Shown here: positions 54,990 through 64,000 of the stretch, one piece after another
Numbering within the stretch: the stretch's first letter is position 1
How the letters are laid out: every line of letters begins with the position of its first letter
Source: Cladochytrium replicatum
Taxonomy: Eukaryota > Chytridiomycota > Chytridiomycetes > Cladochytriales > Cladochytriaceae
Assembly: GCA_025526935.1 (NCBI GenBank)
Contig: JAHLKD010000019.1
Coordinates: 186,001 to 250,000 of the forward strand
DNA: 64,000 nucleotides
Direction of reading: 5' to 3'
Notes under the pieces: model-generated
Seen by the model: only the letters and a program-made list of their open reading frames with translations
What the model was told of the DNA's origin: nothing
Database searches by the model: none
Made by a program: the position numbers and the translations under genes

Positions 54990-55135
54990 AGACCGGCCCA
55001 CGCGAATTTATTAACCACGGACCGACCGTCTGACCTGAATTTATTAGCCACAGACGGACTGTCTGTTGCTTTTCTATTAGGCGCAGACGGACCATCTACC
55101 CCGTTTTTATTAACCATGGACGGACCTTCCAGATG
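54990..55135 (-). repeat. 33-bp tandem repeat encoding an 11-residue repeat
   Basis: Four to five diverged units. The minus strand reads GPSMVNKNGVD, GPSAPNRKATD, SPSVANKFRSD, GRSVVNKFAWA. Unit length is held at 33 bp, so the frame survives. No larger gene is recognised around it. Confidence 0.6.
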
Positions 55136-55204
55136 CAATATTTTCTGCTTCAACTGTAATTCATGCTACCTCAATCTCTCTTGTAGCACCGAAGTCTTTT
55201 CATT

Positions 55205-55370
55205 TCATTAGGCCTATTGATGCTGCTGTTGGGCGACTCGACATTGAAACATGGAACCAAGGATTGACAGGAGAAAACTTTTTGGGAAGTGCAAGACAGT
55301 AGGTGTCATATTTTGCCACTTCCTCGACGACAAATGGACTAACCCAAGATTCCGATTGTTTCCGTTGATA
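55205..55370 (-). pseudogene. Ty3/gypsy integrase C-terminal fragment
   Basis: The minus strand encodes KFYQRKQSESWVSPFVVEEV then YCLALPKKFSPVNPWFHVS, which fits the conserved R-K-L-x-x-x-W-x-G-P-F and L-P-x-x-x-x-I-H-P-V-F-H-V-S tail of gypsy integrases. Nothing else of the element is visible. Confidence 0.6.
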
Positions 55371-55397
55371 GAACTTCATATGATTGGTGGTGAGCAA

Positions 55398-58045
55398 AAA
55401 GGATCGGCGGGTTTTAGGGTCTTTCGTGTTGGGTCCAGGTCCATTGACCAAATGTACCCGACCTGATTGCCGGGTTTTCATGAAAAATTTTCGGGTCGGA
55501 TCCGGGTCGGGTATCGGGTCCAGTAGGAAAACCCTTCTCGGGTCAAAAGTCAGACCCGAGTAAAACCCGATGTGATAGAGAAGCTAAAACGAAGCTATTG
55601 TTCTTTCTGTCCACGCGGACACTTTCCAAGAAGACGCAATATAAGTTTTGTATGTATCAAACAATTTTGCATCACAACAGACATCGAGGCATGTATTTTC
55701 TGTCCACCCGGACACTTTCTCAACTCATTGACGTACTTCAGTTATCTCTACCCAATACAACTAACCTCTCTATGGACACTTTCCAAGAAGTCACAACGGA
55801 AGTTCTGTAACAAACAATTTCTACTACGACAGACCTCGAGAGCTGTGCTTTTTGTGCACCTGGACACTTAGAGTCGGTAACGTTCCAGCCACACCACAGC
55901 AAAAATGGACGCCGCCTTTGTTAAACCAAAGCGTAAGGTAGCGTCTGACGCAAGCCAAAGACTGGTGGACAGTCATCCGCTTGACACACGGAAGCAAAGT
56001 CTGCCAGCCCCCCAAATTTCAGAGGCGTCCAGCGAGGGGAAAAGCATGCAGGACAAACGCAGACGTGTATCAGGACACGGTGGCAACAACAGCGCTCGAG
56101 AGCCGAGCTCCACGTCTTCTTCCAATGACTCCAGCGAGTTGGGCCTGGCTTCTCAGCATGCACCAGAGCTTCCTGCCGACGTTAGTTTTGCTGACTCTTC
56201 AGTGCGACAGGAGCCTGCAGCTGGATCAGTTCAACCATCAATGGTTTCATCAGACTCAGATGTTGATAGCATGGCGGACTGTAGAGGTAGTCGAGGCGGC
56301 ATAGCGAAGGATTACTATAAGGTTGATAATGGTCTGAGAACATGTTTGGTTGCGAAATGCAAGTGGAGCCAGAAGGTCGATAAGACGGGATCAACAAAAA
56401 ACTTCCTCCGGCACCTGAAAAACCACCATGGAAGTATTGCCAGGTAGCTTGGACTGGATTGCTGCAGACAATCAGGCTTTTACTGTTGTGGAGAACGAGT
56501 TCTTTGTCAGCATGCTGAAGACTTTTCAGCCAAACTATACACCAAAGACGGCAAAAGCAGTGAAGCAAAAGGAGATGGATCTTTACGATAGGCAGAAGGA
56601 GCTCGTTAAAGGTCTGATTGTTGGTTCGCCTTCAAAAGTATCAATAACAGCTGACTGTTGGACATCGAAGAACCAGATTTCTTTTCTTGGAATTACTGCC
56701 CACTTCATCACGAAAGAATGGGAGCCGCAGGACTTGCTGCTGCAGATGATTCCGATGGTTGGAAAGCATGAAGGTGTTGCCATGGCTAGTCAGCTTGTCA
56801 AGTGTCTGGATGAATTTGGCATGCTATCGGGTGAACGCTTATTGTGCATTACAACTGACAATGGTTCAATCAACTTTACCATGAGTGCTAAGCTGGAGAC
56901 GCTCTTGGAAGATAGGGATATTGCGTGGTCTGCAGAAACTCAACACATGCGGTGTATGGCACACATTATCAATCTTGCAGCAAAGGATTCTATCGATACA
57001 TTCGCATCCGCAGGGGACACAGTCGCAAATGTCGATATCTCCAGCGTTGATGTCATAAACCTTCCTTAACGGAATGTCATAAACCTTGTTTAACGGCTAG
57101 TCAGAGGAATCCGGTCTTCCCCAAAACGACGAAGCTCATTTATTGATTCGTGCCAATTTGTGAAACTGGTTCCTCTATCACCAATTATCGATGTGACAAC
57201 TCGCTGGAATAGCAGGTTCTATATGGTCAAACGAGCCTTACAGCTACGAGAGGCAATGGACAAAATATGCTGGACTGAAGATTCTTTGAAAGATTGGTCA
57301 ATAAATCCAAAGCAATGGGAGGTCCTACAGAAGATCCGGGATGGTTTGAGTGTTTTTGAGGTTATGTCAAAGGCAATCGAGGGGTCTAGATATCGTACAC
57401 TTCCGCTTGTTATTCCATTTTACAACGATCTTATCGATCAACTGGAGGACCTAGAGGAGGCAGAATTGGATGAAACTTTCACCAAAGCATTTCGAAATGC
57501 ACTAGATAAGCTCAGAACATATTACTCAATCCCTAAGAGCCCGTGTTTAGCAGTTGCTACGGTACTCGATCCTCGTTTTAAGGATCAATATTATCGATTT
57601 TCAAAGGCTTGGGAGAAAGATGTAGGAAGGGATCAGGTCACCCTAGTGCAGAAAGTCTGGGAGGAATCGTATTAGTCACGGAAAATCAAGAAAAGTGGTG
57701 CTGATGTTTTTGGAAACACGCCAGAACGTCGACACGATTCGAGCAGAGCTTCCGGTGATAGACAGAAAAAAACGGACGCTGAACGCTTGAGAGCCATTAG
57801 ATCCGTTTTCATCTGGCAAGAAGAGATTCAATATTATGGACTGGTGGAAGACCGTTGGAAGTGTGAACTTTCCACCCCTAACCAGATGGCAATGGACTAT
57901 TTAGGAATACCAGCAACAAGCGCTCCAGTCGAACAAAAGTTTTCAGCTGGGGTTGATTTGGTACCTGCAACCCGCAATCGCCTTGCTCCAAGAACAATAA
58001 ATGTGTTGATGTGCCGTCATGACTGGTTGCATCAATTGAGTGCAT
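55398..58045 (+). mobile_element. hAT-like transposon copy 3, 3'-truncated
   Basis: The left end AGGATCGGCGGGTTTTAGGG and GGGTC-rich region (to 55565) are followed by two to three minisatellite units and the transposase. The element stops at 58045, where copia-like DNA begins. There is no second ORF and no right end. Confidence 0.8.
55905..58045 (+). pseudogene. hAT transposase, copy 3
   Basis: ATG at 55905. BED finger and both Asp motifs are present (ITADCWTSKN; CITTDNGSIN). Defects: a deletion after HGSIA near 56445 removing about 37 residues, stops near 57069 and 57675 and a deletion in the linker (EEIQYYGLVEDRW), and truncation at HDWLHQLSA. The deletion set is shared with part of copy 2 (35110-37254), so the two descend from one defective source. 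The Lys codon that is TAG in copy 1 is AAG here. Confidence 0.87.
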
Positions 58046-58059
58046 CATTTCATACGCTG

Positions 58060-58195
58060 ACCATCAAAGCAAATGCTACAGCTAAATGCATTGATCTGCA
58101 CAATCCTTGCACGATTCACAAAGATGCTGCTCATTCTAATGCTGAATGTCACCCTCACGCAAGGCAGCGCCCTTCAAAAGACAAAGGTAAACATT
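58060..58195 (+). pseudogene. Copia-type Gag zinc-motif fragment
   Basis: Encodes CIDLHNPCTIHKDAAHSNAE followed by C, with a C-x2-H-x4-H-x4-C array like that in copies A/E (CTLHPNSSHTNAQC) but a different sequence. It is a stray piece of another copia family trapped between hAT copy 3 and copia H. Confidence 0.5.
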
Positions 58196-61100
58196 TTTTT
58201 GCCTATGTACGCAATATCGTGCTGAGATGCAAGATTATCGTGCACAACAAGCAGACAATAAGGTCGCCGTTGGAATTCTTCACGAATGTTTCCTGAAACG
58301 CGACATGAATCGAGTCAAAGCTTATGCGTCAGCAAAGGGCAAGGTTGATGGACTTTGCCGAATTTTCAGTGCAGGCGGTCAAGCTCCGATCGAATCATCC
58401 ATGTGGGAACAGCGGTTGGTGGATCTGAAGTGTACGAATGGTCAGTCGGCCGAAAGCGTTCAACAGTTTGTGACCGATCTTACCGAGTTGTTCGCGCTCA
58501 AACTGAACTCTTTGCCAGACGAACTTGTATACTGAACCGGTTGGTCGCGAAGATTACGATGCAGAGGATCGAATTGCGGACTCTTGTACTTTTCCTCGGA
58601 AAGATAATTACTTCTGCGTATGCTGAATGGGAGCCGACGTTAATACAAGACCCAATTGATGTTGCGAATCCAAATGTTCCGCGACCATTCCACCAAAAGC
58701 CAACACATTACTTCGAAACAGTGTCAAAAATCTTGACCGACCTCAACCAATTCGTCCAACTCAACGTCACCATGGATGCCGGAGGGCCCAATGGGACAAA
58801 GAAGGCCATGCAGGCAAAGGCGAAGAAGGCAAAGGCAAAAGCAAAAGCCAAGGCTGCAAAGTCAGAGGATATTTGTACCTTGCATCCGAACTTGTGTCAC
58901 ACCAATGCTCAATGCCGTGAGCAGGGTGCCTCGGGTGGCTCAGGCAGTAGCAGTGGTAGTAACAGTTCCACTCGGACCAAGCAGTCGCAGGACTCCAAGT
59001 CGTTCACATCCTCTTCTGCAAAGAAGACAGATCTCACATGCAACTTCTGTGGCAAACAAGGACACAACCAGTCGGTGTGTAAACGCTATCTCACTGCAAA
59101 GAGTCTTTGTTCAGACACGGATTTTCGTGCATTCATTGCCAGTTGTGGCGATGCAGGTGAAGATTTGTCGGAAGACGAGTCAACCACCAAACCGGTGCTG
59201 ACCTAGAAGGTAATCTTTGACCTTACCCAACCTACTTCTGTTGATGAAGATGCTGACACATATATCGGAAATATGATTTTGATAGTGAAATCACACTCGG
59301 CACAGAAGGTTGTCCGTGTACATGTTCAAGCAAAGGATCATGTGGGTTTGCTTGATACAGGTGCAACTGTTTGGATGACACCTAATCGTCATGCCATTAG
59401 TTCACTGACGTATACAAATGACGAGGACGTGGTGGAACTAGCGGATAGTCATACAATTCCAGTTTGTGGTTTTGGAGATGTATCTGTAGTTTTACCCAAT
59501 GGGCAAATTAAGATAATACACAACGCTTTTTATGTTCCTGATCTAGAAGACACACTTGCATCGGTGTGTAGTATCATTGGAGACTCCGGGGACATTGTGA
59601 GTTTCACCAAAGACAAGGTTATCCTCACGCATGGTGATATGGATGAAATTATTGGGCGACGGGAAAGATATTTGTACTATCTCTATGCTGATTTCAGTAC
59701 TGTCGGAACTCACCAACCGCCGCATGTGATCGCTCAACGAGCTAAGGCAGTAGCGGTATCCGCAGAAGATCTCGATCAGTCAATGGACTTTACGTCCGGT
59801 GTACAATCTTCCTATGCGATGGGTCTTGATGTAATGTCGGACAACAACATTTTGTCGAACGAACAATGACGAATATCAACGAGCATCTCAAGATACAGTT
59901 GTAGTGACACGAACTCGCAAAGTTACACCAGCAGTTTGGTCACATCCACTTACGGACAATCTTTCGAACGGCAGAGAAGCTCAACATCAAAATGCCCAAG
60001 GTTGAACTGGATGCATTCAATCTTGTCAACAAATCAATTATGCAGAATCGTTTGGTCTGTAGTCGCAGGAAGCTGAAGCAGAGGTCTTTTCTGATGTTGT
60101 ACGTTTAGTCTACAACGGACAGAAGAAGAGATATTGGCAGATCATTGTCGACGAACAACCTCGTTTCATCACAATCTTCCTGAATCGAAAGAGTGATGCG
60201 GTTGATAGTGTGATTCGACATATCGCTGATGTGGAGAGTCAAAATCACCCATTACACGTTGCTGAACTACGTTCCGATTCAGGAGAATTGATTACGAAAC
60301 GGTTGATCGAATGGTGCAATACAAAGATTCCTTGTATTTGCGTCCACCAAGCTCCTCCGCCAGTAAAGGAACTCGATGGTCTATCAGAGCGGAATATACA
60401 GTCGATCAAGTATATGTCGGGCGCTATGCTGCTACAAGCTGGACTACCACGAACACTTCAATTCGTGCGACTCTCCATCCTATACACTGCGGTTGTCAAG
60501 AACGCTACTTTCCATTCAGCTGCTACAAGCTGGACTACCACGAACACTTCAATTCGTGCAACTCTCCATCCTATACGCTGCAGTCGTCAAGAACGCCACT
60601 TTCCATTCAGCTGTGAATGCGATTCCGTACTGTGCTTACTTTGACAAGCCGATAGATCTGGCAACTATCCATGCCTTTGGAACAGTCGTTAGTTTGCGGA
60701 TCTCACATGAACAAAGGTTGGCGCGCAGAATCCGAGACAAGTCTGCCCAAGGTCTGTTTCTCGGATACAAGGGTGAAGACCTGAAGATCGTCATAGCACT
60801 CAATTTTTGGACAAACACAATAGGCGAATACTTTCATGTTATGTTCCACGAGGGAGTTTTTGTTGGTTGTAATCCTACCCGACAGTTACTCGACAATCTT
60901 ACGGTACAATATCCACTGAAGGCCAGGACATATTTCGATGTTGATCAAATACCAACCGGGGATCAGGGGGTGCAAGAGACGACTGTTGAGTTTGTCTCAG
61001 ACAATTTCCCGATTTCTATCGTTGCAGACAAAGAAATCGATGAGGATACGAACGACGACCCCATATATTACAGCTTAGAAGAAGCTGGTGACATGCATGT

Positions 61101-62914
61101 TGTTGAACATTTACATGGACTAGACGATGATGACCCAGACGATGCTGATTTATTGACTTCACAATCCAGTACTGAAGAATCATCTCCAAGTCTACCTTCC
61201 GTATGCCCTGTAGAGGAAACAATGCACAACTCGAAAGTGATCTTCAATTCATTGGAGAAGATGTCAATGAAGCGTATGCAGCAAGAAAACAGAAACGCCA
61301 AGCAAGTGCAAATTTGTTGAACGCCAAAAGGAAACACACTTCCCTTATTTACCCGATCCGTTCCAAATATCAACTGGACTCTGAAGGCTGATTCCTCATA
61401 TCCAACACAACCAATTGCGAATGGAAATTTACAGACTGCACCAAAGACTCTTCGTGAGGCTTTATCACGATCCGATGAGGCTCCAATTTGGTTAGCGGCA
61501 ATGAAGGAGGAAGTCACACAATTAGTCGGCAACAATACTTGAGCCGAAACGTTTTTACCTGATGGACGGATTTATTATCAGGCAAATGGGTTGTTACATG
61601 GCAACATTGCTCGATTCAAAGCACGTTGGGCCGTACAAGGATTTTCAAAGATTGAAGGATTGGATTTCGATGAAACCTATTCTCCGGTTACGAAAACGTC
61701 CACAATCTGTTTTCTGATTGCATTAGCAGCATTAGTCAGCATGATCATATTCCAGTTTGATATTAAGGGTAAGCATATCTCAATGCGATACTGGAAGAAG
61801 AGAACTACGTCGAACTCCCACATGGTTTCGGACGAGTAGATTTCCGGAATCGACCCATCGTCTGCAGACTTATCAAAAGTCTGTACAGTCTACACTTGAG
61901 AATGGTACAAAACTCTTTGGAAACAATATCTTAGTGTTGGCTTCGTGCGGAATATTGCAGACATCTGTCATTTCTGGCGATACAATCTGACGAATAATAC
62001 CCGCGAACACAGTACCGTTCATTTCCACAGAACCAAACGCATATCATCGGTTTCAGACTGATTTGGAGACTTCGTTCACAGTGGGCAGTACTTTGAAGGC
62101 CAAATGGATTCTGAAAATGGAGTTATTGCAGACAACGGATGGATATTTCCTTAGCAATGCATTTATGTAAAGAAGATTCTCGAAGAAGCAAATTTATGGG
62201 GTACCAACATCAAACTGACCAAAACACCAATGTCGAAATCATATATCTTTGATGAGACCACACCAGTAATGTCTGATGCCGAGGCAACACAATTTCGATC
62301 AATGCTAATGAAATTATCGTACGTGGCGACTAAGACACGACAGGATATTCCATACGCAGTTAATATTTTGGCCTATCGATTACGATGATATTTACTTGGT
62401 ACTTGGGATTACGGTTTAGTCTATACATGGACTGGTATCACGTCTCCGATGCTAAGACCCGACAGTCTCTACACGTTTGATTCGGCTAACAAACCCACAA
62501 GGTTATGCCGATGCAGACTGGGTGGGCGATGCAGATAGATACTCAAGAACAGGTTACGTGATAATGTTTGCTAATGCAGCAATCAATTGGCAGTCGATTC
62601 GACAACAGACTATTGCAGCCTCGTTGTCAGAAGCCCAACTGTATGCATTGAACAATCTATCGCGTGAGATGAAGTGGATGAAAAATCTTATGACGGGTAA
62701 AGGGATTAAGTCGTTCAATCCTCTCCGTTTATGGCAAGACAATCAATCCACTGAATCCATCACAAACAATCTGTTCAACAACAAACGGACCAAACACATG
62801 GACGTTCGCGAGAGATTTGTGAATCTCCAAGTTGAACAGAAGCATCAGGAGTTACACCATATGGATACTCCTGATATGATCGCAGACATCTTAACTAAAA
62901 CCTCTTGGAAGTAA
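58196..62914 (+). pseudogene. Copia copy H, gag-pol, old and heavily broken
   Basis: Same family as A/E but more diverged. The 5' LTR and first ~300 bp of gag are missing. Gag (frameshift near 58530) has the CCHC knuckle CNFCGKQGHNQSVC. A stop near 59204 precedes the DTGATVWM protease site. Integrase has a deletion near 60085 and a 91-bp tandem duplication (60431-60612). RT is damaged (stop near 61540, deletions near 62030 and 62375, YVDD region lost). RNase H runs 62477-62914. Followed by a worn purine tract and the 3' LTR at 63109. Confidence 0.87.
60431..60612 (+). repeat. 91-bp tandem duplication inside copia H integrase
   Basis: 60431-60521 and 60522-60612 are the same 91-bp unit with a few differences; copy E has one. 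91 is not a multiple of 3, so the duplication shifts the frame. Confidence 0.9.
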
Positions 62915-63108
62915 ATTATACCTTAAACCCAGGGGCTCGTTGGGGCTAGTCAGCCAGTCGTTACTTAATATACTATCTTGAACAACTGACTGGCGATATC
63001 CATACAACTCACCTTTATTTCAATGGGATATCAACTTCAGCATTTGCAGAAAGATATAATCGATTGAGTGACACTCTCGGTTGTACATATCTAATGACTG
63101 ATGGGGCG
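62915..63108 (+). other. Copia H 3' untranslated region and purine tract
   Basis: Matches the E and D sequence between the Pol end and the LTR. The polypurine tract is worn (GATGGGGCG instead of GAGGGGGTG). Confidence 0.6.
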
Positions 63109-64000
63109 TGGTAAGTATTTCGATTGATGGACTTGGCCAATCCAGTCATTGATAGTACAAAATATAAACGCCTGATATACAGAAATGTCACTGTTAAAAA
63201 CAAGGGCTTCTCCTGGCAGTGGCAGGGCGTCTTTAGCTGTACTTTAGCTAGCACAACAGCTCCAGGTTCCGTCTCTTGGCCCAGTACCTGTTCTCCCAGG
63301 TGTGTGTATATGCGTAATAATCAGGCAGGCTGTACACTACACCCAAGGTGGTCAGGCAACCAGAGAATGCTGTGGTCAAAGACATTGGTCACATCAACTC
63401 AAAGGACCAAGCCACACCACATTCCCCACTAAATGCCACCATCACTCTACACAGAACTTGCCAAACATGGAAATAATTACATGAAATACAAGTCCATAAA
63501 TAAGAACGAAGAGGGATTGACTAAAAAACTCTCAGATCAAAGAGAAAAAAGACAACCCAAAGGATAACCCATTTAGCGAACAGTCTGATATGCTAGTTTT
63601 TAACAGTCACTCTTCACGAACATTTCTAATTGTTGAACTAAAGCATATAGATGATGATCTATTACGAGTTTGGACACCTTTGGTTATTTCTTCATGGGTT
63701 ATATTTATTCTAGCCATAGGTATAGTAAACTGTCATTACTTTTCTATTATCCACTTGTAGAAGTGAAGCATGGATCAGATCAGAGCAAAGGTTTACATCT
63801 GATTCCCACGTTCGTGGGAAACATGTGCAACTACAATCCTGTTGAGGAGAGCTAGATCTCATGCACAGTTAAGCATGATTATGCGTAGCTACGCATGTGA
63901 GAAGAAAAGTCAAACCTTATCGCTGGGATCCAGATCTTCCGGAAGGAAAAGCCAAAACGACAGTACACTTATTTAAGGAGCCTGTGGTGATACACACAAG
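63109..64000 (+). repeat. Copia H 3' LTR (older subgroup), split by a solo LTR and cut by the window end
   Basis: 63109-63191 and 63606-64000 are the two parts of an LTR like that at 15986-16580. The last ~120 bp lie outside the window. Confidence 0.85.
63192..63605. mobile_element. Solo LTR (414 bp) with 5-bp target duplication
   Basis: Ends TGTTAAAAAC and GTTTTTAACA form a perfect 10-bp inverted pair. It is flanked by GTCAC on both sides (63187-63191 and 63606-63610). TG...CA ends with a 5-bp duplication identify a single LTR left after recombination. No relative is in the window; gypsy or copia origin is open. Confidence 0.82.

Overview
This is eukaryotic DNA, almost certainly from a fungus. 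Host genes have short GT-AG introns (48-115 nt, one of 207 nt). They include mitochondrial genes (ATP2, ATP16, a CYC3-type holocytochrome c synthase) and fungal-type secreted or redox enzymes (a GH43 glycosidase with a CBM1 cellulose-binding module, GMC oxidoreductases). A decayed gene made of ankyrin-like 'LDWWK-SG' repeats, a type I recall as common in zoosporic fungi, makes a chytrid-like lineage my best guess; this is inference. Well over half of the window is transposable-element DNA.

Layout. 1-16580: nested Ty1/copia elements. Copy A (-, leaves the window on the left) sits in copy B (-). B's LTR sits in a different copia element C (+). Copy D (-) is inserted in C's 3' LTR, and the near-full-length copy E (+) is inserted in D. 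16690-18340: a copia relic (F) with LTRs under 100 bp. 18458-23168: two tandem GMC oxidoreductase genes on the minus strand, one intact (8 exons, one of 13 nt) and one decayed. 23315-26150: LINE and other relics. 26159-38177: two copies of a two-gene hAT-like DNA transposon separated by a zinc-knuckle gag-like fragment. Copy 1 has perfect 8-bp target-site duplications. 38199-38660: hairpin-rich foldback DNA. 38656-42142: a non-LTR retrotransposon (LINE) with two ORFs, cut in the reverse transcriptase. 42205-42413: a short poly(A)-tailed retroelement end beside a tRNA-Leu-like gene. 42433-43520: the decayed WWK ankyrin-like gene.

44021-54025 is the host gene island: CYC3 (+), GH43-CBM1 (-), a DUF1294 membrane protein (+), a decayed copper type II monooxygenase (-), a stray copy of the last ATP16 exon, then ATP16 (-) and ATP2 (+), which are divergent with 326 bp between their start codons. 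Pairing two F1-ATPase subunit genes on one intergenic region suggests shared regulation, and that region holds a telomere-like ACCCTAACCCTA box.

54500-64000 is again mobile DNA: an hAT accessory-ORF fragment, an 11-residue repeat, a Ty3/gypsy integrase tail, hAT copy 3 joined to an old copia copy H, and H's 3' LTR, itself interrupted by a 414-bp solo LTR with a 5-bp target duplication.

The least familiar system is the hAT-like element at 26159-31000 and 31679-38177. It carries a transposase and a second, unrelated coiled-coil protein gene on the same strand. Its ends are rich in GGGTC and partly palindromic, and inverted minisatellite arrays flank the transposase gene, each unit built around the palindrome TGTCC-N4-GGACA. 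Coordinates were worked out by hand; exon joins were checked by phase and by family motifs.
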